The notes under the pieces were generated by a model. That model ran no database searches. It saw only the letters and a program-made list of their open reading frames with translations, and was not told the origin of the DNA. Of a stretch of DNA of 64,000 nt, positions 1 to 11,924 are shown in pieces. This DNA is from Mytilus galloprovincialis (lineage: Eukaryota; Mollusca; Bivalvia; Mytilida; Mytilidae): positions 89,003,795 to 89,067,794 of the forward strand of contig NC_134843.1 of assembly GCF_965363235.1 (NCBI RefSeq). The letters run 5' to 3'. Numbering within the stretch: the stretch's first letter is position 1; each line of letters opens with the position of its first letter. Position numbers and translations under genes: made by a program.

Positions 1-785
1 ATTAACTGCTCCAAGACATGTCTTGTTGAGATTCTTATAATAATACAGATCGTTTGCAATCTGAAGCAATTCTTCATTTAAATTGCGCTCAACGCTTAAT
101 TGCTTCATATCAGTATTCCCAAGTTAATTAAATACATGATGCACATCATCCCCAAAAGTTTCCATTTTTTCTATTATTTTATAATCAATTTCACATGGTC
201 TACAATGTTGATGTATAGGACTAAAATGATTCCCAAGAAGACGAGGTTTGTAATCATATGTATCCACAACATATTATAAAAACATTGCAAATGAGACGTC
301 ATGTCCACTTTGCATACTTTCGAATGATGCATTCTTCCTGTACTTGCTTATAATTTTAGTTCCATATACATTCCAGTAATGTGGATTTGGATACAAGAAT
401 TTGTCAACATATCAAGAAAGGAGCCTAGAATCCGGGTCTCTAACAAATAAGACTGAAAGCGCTGATTTAGAGATTTTTTTCACATCTCCATCCCTGTACT
501 CCGGTGATATTTTTGGCAAATCCATCTTATATACAAGAGACATGTCTGTCAGATTTGTGACGATCTTATTTTCTAAAGACAGAAAAATTCTTTTCCAGAA
601 CGTACATCCAACTTTCTGCACAAAAACAAAAAAGAAAGTTGTTTTCTCTGTTGAATAATAGATATTTCTTTTTTGTCTGTGTCAGCTTCGTTTTTGGTTA
701 TATAGTCTTGACTTGCAAGTATCGTGCAAAACATGTATTCGTTGGCTATACGTTTTTGAATCCAATCTTTTTGCTTTCTTTGTAA
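1..785 (-). pseudogene. Carbohydrate sulfotransferase pseudogene (exon 2 copy, truncated by window edge)
   Basis: This is a close copy of the intact sulfotransferase exon at 4709-5769, in the same orientation. The phosphosulfate-binding motif QKVGCTFWKR is readable near 590-620 and FVRDP near 435-450. The copy cannot make the enzyme. Relative to the intact copy it has a one-base deletion near 690, a compensating one-base insertion in the A-run near 622-632, and a Gly-to-TGA nonsense change just after the RDPDSRLLS segment (about 410). Further in-frame stops lie near 270 and 125. The splice acceptor (cacag, 786-790) is retained, so it arose by DNA duplication, not retroposition. No copy of the membrane-anchor exon was found upstream. 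The left end is cut by the window. Confidence 0.88.
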
Positions 786-1740
786 CTGTGAAATAAAAAA
801 ACACCAATTATTTAATTACACCAACAGTTTGAAACATCATTTACATAAGGGAAGCACGAATCATCTTTTGTTCTAGAAGTTGTAGTTTTATACAATAGTA
901 AACAGCAGAAATTCTATCACTTAATATGTTGTTTGTGACAATTATAAATTCTTAATAATTCAAAATAGATCTATAAAAGATATGTTTACACGTTTGATTT
1001 ATTTTGCCCTTAAATAAGTTGATTTCACAATATTTTCTCAACCCAATTCTACACTTAAATGCTACAACCAGTCTGTGTCTAATGTCAACTCTCAAACTAT
1101 GTTTATGATTTAAATGATGCATTTGTTTATTTGACTTTTAAAATTTTTAGTCTCTATTGCACCTTTTTGGTTTTTTTTTCTCATTTTTCCTATTTGTAAC
1201 CTGGAAAATGAACAATAAAAAAAAGTTCATTCAAGACACAATGGTTCATTATCTGATGTGGACGAAAATGAAATAACACCATAACAATTTCGTGCATCCG
1301 AGCGCTTACCTGTATTTAAATTCAGCATGAAGACTCAGACCCATATGTTTAAAACCTAATACGAATACAACTGCATACCAAATGAGATGTATTTATAACT
1401 AGTGGTTCCTTTAAACTAACCTTATACCGAATAAACTCATTATAGATACCAGGATTGAAATTTTGTAATTGTGCCAAATGTACGTGTCATCTACAAAAAA
1501 CTCTTCAGCGACGCTCGAATAATTTTTTTTAAAAAGGCCAAATAAAGTCGAAGAGCTCTTCATTGTTAATGAATTGTATGCCTAGGCTAAGGGCGATAAC
1601 TTCAAAAATTATTTCTAATTACAGGATCAACTATTGTATTGGCAAATAAAATGATCATGGGATAAGTAAAATAACAAAAATACCGAACTTAGAGGAAAAT
1701 TCAAAACGGAAAATCCCATTCCCCTGACAGGTATTTCGTT
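786..1740 (-). repeat. Duplicated intron remnant of the sulfotransferase tandem duplication
   Basis: No coding potential is seen. Blocks here match the intron of the intact sulfotransferase. The stretch after the acceptor (about 790-1130) matches about 5775-6130. The stretch 1590-1710, with 'tttctaattacagga' and 'gtaaaataacaaaaatacc', matches about 7945-8030. The duplication therefore covers exon 2 plus most of the intron. The intact copy carries extra inserted DNA (about 6560-7860). Confidence 0.7.
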
Positions 1741-3164
1741 TATGAAGTTTATATAAAAATATATATCCTAGAACGGAAATATCATTTGCACTACTATCTT
1801 TTCCAAAGGTGAAAATGAAGTGCTATGCAGAATATTTTCAACATTAATATGCTCTGAAGTTATGAGAGTTTAATCGTATACTGAAATTATGTACTAGTCA
1901 AAATAATTATAAAACAGCGTTTCAATACCGTCATTGTCATGTTTGGACTGATATTTTGAATTAATTGAATGTAGTTTGAATCAAATATTCCTTACATAAG
2001 TGCGTTATTGTTTGTGATCTTCTGTACTGTCTGTTGTTGACGTTTTTGTTCAGAGATTTGCATGTTGTGTCCCTTATTATATATTTTGTTTGCGCGTTTC
2101 TCTCTGATGAGTGTTCTTGCATGTGTTTGTGCTGTATTTCTGTCACGTAGTGGTGATGTATTTCTCTCAATTTTAGTTTGTGACCCGGATTTTTTCTCTC
2201 TCACTCGATTCATGACTTTTGAACAGTGGTAAACTGTTATTGGCTTTATTTATAGCAAAACATATTCCTAAAGAAAGTAACTGAATTTGCGTGGAATGAT
2301 TAACCACATGACACTACAGGACAAACAAAGCTTCGACATTAGCGACGTAATCAATGACAAAAGAATGTTTTAAACATTTTTTTAAGTTTTTGTATGTTAT
2401 AAAAAGGAAGGCGCCAATAAAGAAACTAGTATCAGTAAAGGTTTAATGAAGACTAGTAATGTTTATTAATTTATCACAATAAATCCAGATAACACTTAAA
2501 TTGTTGTCTGTGTAATAATAGTACACAGTTTTGAAAACTTTTCATTGATCATTGTTTCAAGTTTAAACACCATCAGTATCTTTTTGGTTACATGTTTATA
2601 CTGTATGTATCTGTTATGTAGAGAAACATGAATTAGAATATGTCCCTGAAAAATATTCAACTCGTTCTTATTCTTTGTTTCTGTTTATTTCATAAGGACC
2701 TAGATTACATCCGGTTTCCCATATATTATCCTTTTAGGACACCGATTTAGAATAGAAAATTATCTCACATGTTTGTACATATGATTGGCTTGGACTTGGA
2801 CTTATCTTATTGATATCGTAACAGTTATAGCTAGAAAGAATAATGAGTTGTTAGCAAATTTCATGAGTGTTTCATTTTTATTAAATATCTTACTCTGAAT
2901 GTCCCAAAAAATGTTGCTGACATGGTCAAAAGAAAATTAGAAAGAATTAAAGAAATAACGTAACCCTCCTCCAAAGTTCAGTGCTACTTAATTTTTTATG
3001 TTGTATATTTATATATTGGTATAATGTGACTTTGCGTTTTGTGTTGTTTTTTTTTTGCAGTTTTATACTAAATTTGTGTCAAAGATGTTTGTCTATTATA
3101 ATGATGTATGTATATAATTTTTGACGGTTGTGTTTGCTTAACATCCAGTGACAAATATGACAAA
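1741..3164. repeat. Intergenic DNA with a Mytilus-type interspersed repeat fragment
   Basis: No gene is seen. About 1990-2260 contains a stretch with 'gtttgtgacccggatttttt' and 'gaacagtggtaaactgttat', which I recognise as a common mussel interspersed repeat. The short reading frames here look like chance. From 2261 to 3164 there is only AT-rich sequence with no recognisable element. Confidence 0.45.
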
Positions 3165-4110
3165 AAATTGAGAATGGAAATGGGGAATGTGTCAAAGAGA
3201 CAACGACCCAACCATAGAAAAAACAACAGTAGAAGGTTACCAACAGGTCTTCAATGTAGCGAGAAATTCTCGCACACGGAGGCGTTCTTCAGCTGGCCCC
3301 TCAACAAATATATATTAGTTCAGTGATAATGAACGCCATACTAATTTCCAAATTGTACACAAGAAACTAAAATTAAAATAATACAAGACTAACAAAGGCC
3401 AGATGCTCCTGACTTGGGACAGGTGCAAAAATGCGGCGGGTTAAACATGTTTATGAGATCTCAACCCTCCCCCTATACCTCTAGCCAATGTAGAAAAGTA
3501 AACGCGTAACAATACGCACATTTAAAATTCAGTTCAAGAGAAGTCCGAGACTGATATCAGAAGATGTAACCAAAGAAAATAAAGAAAATTACAATAATAC
3601 ATAAATAACAACAGACTACTAGCAGTTAGCTGACATGCCAGCTCCAGACTTCAATTAAACTGATTGAAAGATTATGTCTTTATCATATGGATATCAGGCA
3701 CAATCCTTCCCGTTAGGGGTTTAGTATCCTACCATCACAACATATATGAGAAGAACACCAAGTCATCATGCCAACAACTGGTTCTTGAATAAATGTGTTT
3801 AATTCCAATGCAAAGACCCAATAAGTGAATCAATATTAACGCCAAAATATGCAATCTTTAATGACCTGACAACAGTGTCGTAACTATATCCCTTCATAGT
3901 AAGTCTATTTAAAGGTTTTGTTAGTTTCTGAGGTGAATACTAACATTTTTGTGCTTTATCAGGATATTTCCATAAAAATTGGATGTGAAATACCTGAACG
4001 TATAGGAAGTCTGCATGTTGAGCTATATTTACGAATGATGTCCTTATACCGATGATAAAATTTAGTAAAAGTTTTGACTAGTTTTGATAACTTGCATGGT
4101 TTTATGATAA
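3165..4110. repeat. Abundant mussel interspersed repeat (long copy)
   Basis: Starts with 'gagaatggaaatggggaatg' and runs through 'ccaacaggtcttcaatgtag', 'ggccagatgctcctgacttg', 'atgcggcgggttaaacatg' and on to about 4110. The first ~300 bp recurs inverted at 42690-42990. Shorter pieces recur at about 25330-25440, 46720-46790 and 60040-60115. Family class is unknown to me; naming it a mussel repeat rests on recall. Confidence 0.6.
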
Positions 4111-4637
4111 TACACTATATATCTATCATGCGAACGAAAGAAACGAAACTAATAAATGAGTTAAATACAAGCCAACACAACAAATTCAAAGAATCAGATT
4201 GGTCTACATTGTTATAGGTTTGTTCAGCATACGTATGTTCGACTGCCCGTGACCTTCTTTGTAATTTGCCAAATAACTAGTGACGACCTGTAATTGCACA
4301 GACAATTCCTTTTATATATTCGAGAAGATTTGATTTGATTTCTACGGAGAGTTTTTATATGAATGTGTGTATCCTATCCTTCCAACAAACAATTCGTTTG
4401 GGATATTATATATTACTTGACACAATAAAAAAGGAATTTTAACTGTACAAATATTCTGTAATCGTGATTGAAACAACAATTCTCTTGTGACAAATATGAT
4501 CTAATACCTTTTCAGAACTGTTAAAGCTGCACTGTTCCTCTTATATTCATGATTTCCTTGATAACTGATCATTTACTTCAAATGTTACATTATTCAAGTC
4601 TAATGACAACCGCTTTTTCTCTGCAAGGTTGTTTTAA
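4111..4637. other. Intergenic, nothing recognised
   Basis: AT-rich sequence without reading frames or recognisable repeats, downstream of the sulfotransferase stop codon on the minus strand. Confidence 0.5.
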
Positions 4638-4643
4638 TTTATT
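4638..4643 (-). promoter_or_regulatory. Candidate polyadenylation signal AATAAA of the sulfotransferase
   Basis: Canonical AATAAA on the minus strand about 66 bp beyond the stop codon at 4709. The position is plausible for a short 3' UTR; in DNA this AT-rich the match alone is weak. Confidence 0.4.
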
Positions 4644-4708
4644 GTTAAAGCTTCAGAACAGCTGCTAAATTTATAAATTAATTCACTTGTTATTTTGTAT
4701 ACTAATTA

Positions 4709-7700
4709 TTAATGATTAAAAATATCGTCTGGGCGTGTATTATATCCGAACAGAACACAATCTGCTTTCACAAACCTTTCTATTTTGTCAAGCAGCGATT
4801 TCCCAAGATATTTGTACTGTGATACTAATCGCTGTCGCCTCTCTCCTTTTGATATTGTATTAGATAACATTTGGGTATACTGTTTTACATTTGAAGCTGT
4901 CAGCGAGGAAATATTAAAGTTGGATATTTTGTCTTTACTAAGAAATCCTCGTAAATATAGGGTCTGTCGGACCCTTTCAAAGACATTAACTGACCCAAGA
5001 CATGTTTTGTTGAGATTCTTATAATAATGCAGATCGTTTGCAATTTGAAGCAATTCTTCATTAAAGTTGCGTCCAACGCTTAATTGCTTTATATGAATTT
5101 CCCCGAGTTCATTCAATACATGATTTACATCATCCCCAAACGTTTCCATTTTTCCTATTATTTTATAATCAATTTCACATGGTCTACAATGTTGATGTAT
5201 AGGACTAAAATGATCATCAAGAAGGCGTGGTTTGTATTCATAAGTATCTACAACATATTCTACAAACTCGGCAAATGTGACGTCATATCCACATTCCATA
5301 CTTTCTACTGTGGCGTTCTTCCTGTACTTTCTAATAATTTTTGCTCCATATACACTCCAGTAATGTGGATTTGGATATAAGAATTTGTCAATATATCCAG
5401 AAAAGAGCCTAGAATACGGGTCTCTAACAAATAAGACTGAAAGCGCTGATTTAGAGAAATTTTTCACATCACCATCCCTGTACTCCTGTGATATTTTTGG
5501 CAAATCCATCTTATGTACAAGAGACATGTCTGTCAGATTTGTGACGAACTTGTTTTCTAGATATAGAAAAATTCTTTTCCAAAAAGTACATCCAACTTTC
5601 TGCACAAAACAAAAAAGAAAGTTGTTTTGTTTGTTGTACAAAAGATATTTCCTTTTGGTCTGTTTCAACTTCGCTTTTTGGTGATATAGTCTTGACTTGC
5701 AAGCTTGGTGCAAAACATGTATTCGCTGGCTATAAGATTTTGAATCCAATCTTTTTGCTTTCTTTGTAACTATGAAATAAAAATACATTTAATTACACCA
5801 ACAGTTCAACGTATCATTTTCACAAGGGATGCACGAATCATCTTTTATTTTAGATGTTGTAGTTTCATACAATAGCAAACACCAAAAATTCTATGACTTA
5901 ATATGTTGTTTGTGACACTTGTATCTGCTTTATAATTCAAAATAGATCTACAACAAATATGTTTACACGTTTGTTTTGATTTGCCTAAAATAAGTGGATT
6001 TTACAATACTAACTTACTATCGATATTTTTCAACCCAATTCTACTTTAAAGCTTCCACCAGTCTATGACTAAAGTGAAGAATTGTCAACTCTCAATCCAT
6101 GTTTATGATTGAAATGATGCATTTCCAAATTTGTTTTTATAAATTATATATAAGTGTTAAAACCACATTTGATAACTTCTAACGTCTTATTAAAATTTCA
6201 ACCGTGCAGCTATGGATTGGGATTCACAAATGTTTAGTCTCTAAAGCACCTTTCTTGTGTTTTTCATTTTTGTAACCTGGAGGAAAAATAAAGGCAACAG
6301 TAGTATACCGCTGTTCAAAACTCGTAAATCGAAAATTACTTATCAGAAAACAAGACATAATTAGTGATTTTCTGATATGAACGAAAATGAAAATAACTTC
6401 ATAACAATTTCGAAGATCCCCGCGACTATCTGAGTTTACATTCAGCATAAATACTTTAATCCACATGTTAAAAAATACTCATACAACTGAATACCAAATG
6501 AGATTTATCTATAACAAGTGGTTCCTTTTAACTGACCTCACACCACTGACATTATGTTTGCGACATGCCGGGCCATCAACTATTGAGGAATAAAGAGATC
6601 CAATAGTTATTTCTTTTGTTTTAGAAACATTTTTGCTTGGTACTTTAAAACTTATCTAATACGGGATAACAATAATTCTTCAGACAAATTTCCCAATTCT
6701 TAGCTACAATTTTAAATCTATTTCGTGAAGTTTCAAACGCAAACTGTCTCGACAAAAAAAAGTTGTGTTTTATTTATTTATGCTGTCTAAAAACATTAAT
6801 CTATTGTTTCCGTTCTACAAAACTTGAATTCTTTTCTCACAAATATTTGTGTGTCCATGTATTCTCGCAGTTATTAATTCACCAATGCATATTTAATTTA
6901 CACAAGAAGTAATAACTAGAGATTAAGAGATTTAAAACAATCCCCCTTAGTCGGATGATTTTAATTCGGTTGTCTTTATCAAAATGGGTTATATATGATG
7001 ATAACAACAGATGCATGTTTGTAATGTAAATAGTTTTGTTGTTTAAAAAGAGTGTTTAAGTTATTTAGAAAAATAAAAGTTGGAAAGTGTAATAGATCCT
7101 TTAAGTTCATTTTTAAAAATTGTTTCGGGAAGACATCATGATTGGACTTTTTGAGTTGTGTTTTCACGAAGTGCTAAAAATAACACGTTTGCCAGTTACC
7201 CAAGTAATTCTGAGTTATGATCTTATAACAGGTTGTTTTTTTTTTGTATTAATTCCAAGTATAGATTGGTTCTATGCCGGGACAAATGAGCTCTTGTAAA
7301 GCATGAATAGTTCTTGATAGAGGGTTGCTGCTCACAAGGAAGCTATTAAACCAAGAGTTCCAAATGGTGAAGTTGAAATCATCCCTTCGTAAATTTTACG
7401 GACGCCATCACGAGTTGGTTGACCGTTATGGAATAACCGTTTCACAAATGATATCGGATATGTTCCTTACGTCGTAACTACAATCCCCTTCCCTTTCATG
7501 AATGTGACCTACCGAATTAGACTATTTACCGGATTTGTTATCACATAAGCAACACGACGGGTGCCGCATGTGGAGCAGGATCTGCGTACCCTTCCGGAGC
7601 ACCTGAGATCACCCCTAGTTTTTTGGTGGTTTCGTGTTGTTTATTCTTTAGTTTTCTATGTTGTGTCGTGTGTGCCGTTGTTTGTTTGTCTTTTTCATTT

Positions 7701-8296
7701 TTAGCCATGGCGTTGTCAGTTTGGTTTTAGATTTATGAGTTTGACTGTCCCTTTGGTATCTTTCGTCCCTCTTTTTTGAAAGGTATAAAGTTTGAATTTT
7801 TCGAAAGAAAATAATTATTGACACTGATCGTTTATAAAAATGATTTTAATAAAGTCAAAGATTAAATACATTTCCCACATAACAATATGCTCTATTGCTA
7901 GCCCTTTTTGTTAATGAAATTGTATGTCCTTCTTAACTGCAAACAAATAATTTCTAATTACAGGAGCAATTATGGTATTGGCAAATAAACTAATTATATG
8001 TGAAAAGTAAAATAACAAAAATACCTAACTCTGCGATTCCATGAGTGAGAGTTACCTGACAGGTATTTTAATTCCAAATTAAGTGTTTCAACATATATGT
8101 ATAACGTATCTTTTATTAACACATTACTTGGCTTTGATTTTTTTTTCAATTGAAACTTACCTGTCGTATTTTTATCAGAATCTCCTCTTTTGTGTGTTGA
8201 CTTTTGTTGTTGATGATTATCAATACAAAATATTTGAATAATAATCATTATAGAAGCGATGGTAAGAACGACCACACTGGTCTTCTTACAATACAT
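4709..8296 (-). CDS. Golgi-type carbohydrate sulfotransferase, two exons
   Basis: Predicted enzyme moving sulfate from PAPS to a sugar, in the Golgi lumen. Exon 1 is 8161-8296, exon 2 is 4709-5769. Exon 1 ends in phase 1 before gtaagt and exon 2 begins after tttcatag, so the junction codon is GTT and the frame is kept (about 398 aa). Exon 1 encodes a short basic N-terminus (MYCKK) and a hydrophobic anchor at about residues 7-25, giving a type II membrane topology. Exon 2 carries the 5'-phosphosulfate loop (QKVGCTFWKRIF, about 102-113) and the 3'-phosphate motif (FVRDPYSRLFSGY, about 159-171), as in the CHST8-14/HNK-1ST family (Sulfotransfer_2). An N-glycosylation site NLT lies near 123. Length is normal for the family. 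The first ATG in the frame (8296) is preferred over a TTG at 8329. The substrate cannot be told. A dead tandem copy lies at 1-785. Confidence 0.85.
7220..7790 (+). mobile_element. 3' end of a mussel retroelement-like repeat inside the sulfotransferase intron
   Basis: A frame from 7310 to a TAA at 7475-7477 reads as a C-terminal tail with KLKSSLRKFYGRHHELVDRY; upstream the frame is broken. I associate this tail with reverse-transcriptase-bearing ORFs of mussels, but that is recall. Downstream follow 'ggagcaggatctgcgtaccc', 'ttttagccatggcgttgtca' and 'tgactgtccctttggtatct', a very common mussel repeat. It sits in the intact copy's intron and not in the corresponding place of the duplicate, so it probably inserted after the duplication. 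Confidence 0.55.
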
Positions 8297-8329
8297 TATT
8301 AAATCTCTTATCAACAAATATGACTTCAA

Positions 8330-10532
8330 TAATATTAACCTGTCATATATATAATAAAGTGAGATAATGTACGCTTATTAATGTTAAATTATCTAAAGTA
8401 TTGTAGAGTTGGAGACTTATATTGCATTTTAAGATAAAGAACTTGCAAAGATCTTCAAACGATAATTCTAGAGGCTAAGTTCAGACTTAACATAAATGAT
8501 CTTGATGGTTTGTATCTAAATATGGTGTCACTTACAAAAAATTATCAGCTGTAAGAATATTCAGTACTATTTATTAGCAAGATGTTCTGGGCTGGTAAGG
8601 ACATTTCCAAGTATAAACCTAGGATTTGAATTTTCCATCTGATTTTGAGATCAGGTTACTAATCCAAGCGTTAATATAAAAGCAACTTACAAAGGAATAA
8701 CAGTTTTACTGGTTGATCAATTGAAGAAATAGATTCAAAATGTAAATTGAATTTGTGTTCTGTCTATCGATATCTTTAAAGGAAAGTCTTTAATGCCGAG
8801 CTGGCAGGGACCTGCATACTAGCAACGATAAGAGAATACATGAGAATTCCTTGCTACTAGTCACACGATATATGTGGAAAGAATGGTATGGAATATGAAT
8901 CTTTTCAACGACATTTAATCTTTATGACAAGTCTATGTGTGCCTCATCATAACAATACTAAACTTTTAAAATTAAACTTAAACCTTTCTGTCCATTTAAT
9001 CCAATATGTTCTATATATGGAAATGCCTGTACAAATCGGGAACATGCGTTGTTTTCCATTCGTTTGGTATGTTTGAGCTTTGGATTTTGGCATTTTTATA
9101 AGGTCTTGCATTGGAGTTCGGTATTTTTGCTATTTTGTCATGATTTTATGAATATTTTGTACCACATTTTTATTTTGAAAGGATCAAACCAAACTTTTAT
9201 GGTAAAAATGTCACCACAATGAAGGGATGGCTAAACATTTTAATTTTTTTTTTACTTAATAAAGTTATTATGCAAAGCATCACAAATATTTTTTTTAAGA
9301 TTAAAACAGAACTTGATTGAAAGAAAAAAGCATGAAATACAGCTATCCACTGATTGGATAATTTTTAAAATTCCAATTCCTCCAGTCTAAGCTATAATCT
9401 TAAAAAGATCAGATTATGTAAATAGTTGCTTTGTTGCTCAAGAAATGATTAAGTCACCAATGGGTGTATACATCTTTCTCAAGAAAGAGTATGATGATAT
9501 TGGTCTACTCCTGTATGTCAAATTTTGCCTATTTTCTCTGATTTGTTGCTGAACAGGTTTTCATGACAATCATATGACAATCAAAACTCACTGATGACTT
9601 TTATTGTTGAAATAAATATATAAGGCAGTAAAAATATTTCAAATCCTTCCTGAATAGTTTCTGCATAAAACACTTCTCTGTACTTATACATCCCATCAGT
9701 GTGTTAATGTATAAATTCTTGTATTCCAGTCTTTCATTTTTACTAATTTGCTTTGTTTATATGCCTTTTTGTGTTCCTTTGTTTTTATAGTGATTAAGAT
9801 TATAACACAATGTTGACTGCTGTACCCCAATTTTGATATTTCCACCTGTTATGTTTGTTTGTTTCGTTCACACACCTTTGTCAATATAATGGAATATTAT
9901 GCGACTGTGATACAAGCAAGAGGTTTAGCTGGCTATAAAACCAGTTTTAATCCATCATTTTCTACACAAGAAAATGCCCGTACCAAGTCAGGGAAAATGA
10001 CAGTTGTTATCGATTCGTTTGATGTATTTAAGCTTTTGATTTTGACATTTGATTAGGGACTATCCATTTTGAATTTTCCATGGCGTTTGGTATTTTTGGT
10101 ATTTTACTTTTTTCTCAACAATACTTTTCATTTTAGATTTTTTCACCATATGAGTAACCATTGAGCAGAGCATTACATGCATTTGAAATGTGAAAACCAG
10201 AATAATATTGGTTAACAGTATTGTGTAAAGTTTTTCAAAAGTTTCCAGTCTACCTATATACACAAATATGAAAGTTAACTGAACTACTGGGTGTTGGGTA
10301 GTTTACAGCTTACAGTGTTTTCTATATAATTTTCTATCTGTTTTCTGCTTATATTTATGTAATTTGGTGTTGATATCAAACCTTAAGCTATGTACTTCAT
10401 ATATATCTTGTCTTGAACATCTAATCCTGATTCATGGTTTTGCATTTGTTAACTAACCAAACATCAAAGGCAAAGATTGTTGAGAGCACATCAACACATC
10501 AAAAGAACAACACTAGAGATATTCCAATAAAG
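8330..10532. repeat. Intergenic region between sulfotransferase and RARS2 with repeat fragments
   Basis: No gene is seen. About 9790-10120 is a mussel repeat ('gctataaaaccagttttaat', 'gacatttgattagggactat', 'tggtattttacttttt'); a second copy lies at about 24495-24670 and fragments at about 9090-9150 and 48735-48800. The rest is AT-rich and unremarkable. Confidence 0.45.
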
Positions 10533-11556
10533 GGCTGCGCTTTAGCGCATGATACGCCCGTTGCTCTTTTAACTCGTCTTCTATGCTTTAAATGAATTTA
10601 TATGATCAACTAGAAATATATATACAAATCAAAAGGGATGTTACATTAATATATTCACCAAAGTTTCATAAAATCCCCCTTTTTTAAGTATAAAAATTCA
10701 TTACTTAAGAAAACGTAAAATCTAAAATTTATAAAAATGGAAAGGGAGCTTATGTCAATAGATATAAACAATTTATCAAAGTTGCATAAAATTTTGTGAA
10801 AGTGTTAGTTATTGTCCCAAAATTGGAAAATCCCCCCTTTTTTAAGCATAAAAATTCATAACATGGAAATGTACAATCTGAAATTTATAAAAATTGAAAG
10901 GGAGCTTACATCAATAGATATAAACAATTCACCAAAGTTTCATGGACATTGGTGAAAGCCTTTTTGAGTTATTGTCCGAAGTGTTGAAAATTCCCCCTTT
11001 TTTTTATGAATAAAGCCCCATAAATCCAAAACTTAAAATCTGAAATTTATAAAAATTGAAAGGGAGCTTACATCAATAGATATAAACAATTCACCAAAGT
11101 TTCATGGACATTGGTGAAAGCCTTTTTGAGTTATTGTCCGAAGTGTTGAAAATCCCCCTTTTTTTATGAATAAAGCCCCATAAATCCAAAACTTAAAATC
11201 TGAAATTTATAAAAATTGAAAGGGAGCTTACATCAATAGATATAAACAATTCACCAAAGATTCATGGACATTGGTGAAAGCCTTTTTGAGTTATTGTCCG
11301 AAGTGTTGAGAATCCCCCCTTTTTTATGAATAAAGCCCCATAAATCCAAAACTTAAAATCTGAAATTACAAAAAAACAATAGATATAAACAATTCACTTA
11401 AGTTTCATGGAAATTGGTGAAAGTGTTTTTGAGTTATTGTCCAAAGTGTGGACGACGGACGGACAGACGGACGGACGGACAGATGGACGGACAGACGGAC
11501 GGACGGACAACGGTATACCATAATACGTCCCGTCTAAAAGACGACGGGCGTATAAA
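10533..11556. mobile_element. Pearl-like / non-autonomous Helitron-like element with 160-bp tandem core
   Basis: Begins near 'ctgcgctttagcgcatgata', then carries about four copies of a core unit with spacings of 156, 162 and 160 bp (marker 'ggagctta' at 10745, 10901, 11063, 11223). It ends with an (ACGG)n-type microsatellite (about 11452-11510) and a hairpin (CCCGTC...GACGGG, about 11528-11551). A ~160-bp tandem core followed by ACGG repeats is the described layout of bivalve pearl elements. No transposase is encoded. Confidence 0.7.
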
Positions 11557-11909
11557 AAGACAAAATCAGAATTTACAATACTTTACAACAAGAATTCTGT
11601 TCATGAATTTATTTCAAATCATTCTTGATCCGACACCAAAAAGAATGAAATATTTATTAATGCAATGTTATATTACACTTTCTTATTAAATAATGAATGC
11701 ACTTTTTTCTTATTGAATTTCCTTCAGGTGAAACTTTTAACATAATAAGAAACCAAGCATTTATGTTTGAAAACTCTATTGAGACAACATGCCCCATGAA
11801 AGTCCTTTGCTTTTGGTCTAATACATTCACCAACTTCTTAATTTTCAGTTTAGCACACCTATATGATGTGACACAATAACAATTAAGCCATAGATTGGGT
11901 ATTCTATTT

Positions 11910-11915
11910 TTTATT
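11910..11915 (-). promoter_or_regulatory. AATAAA near the RARS2 stop codon
   Basis: Minus-strand AATAAA only about 10 bp after the stop. A second AATAAA at 11653-11658 gives a more usual 3' UTR length. Either could be the polyadenylation signal. Confidence 0.25.
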
Positions 11916-11924
11916 AAAACCATA

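Noticed and set aside
1961..2213. Two overlapping minus-strand frames of about 70 codons as the missing anchor exon of the pseudogene
   Set aside because: No hydrophobic segment and no similarity to exon 1 at 8161-8296; the DNA is an interspersed repeat.
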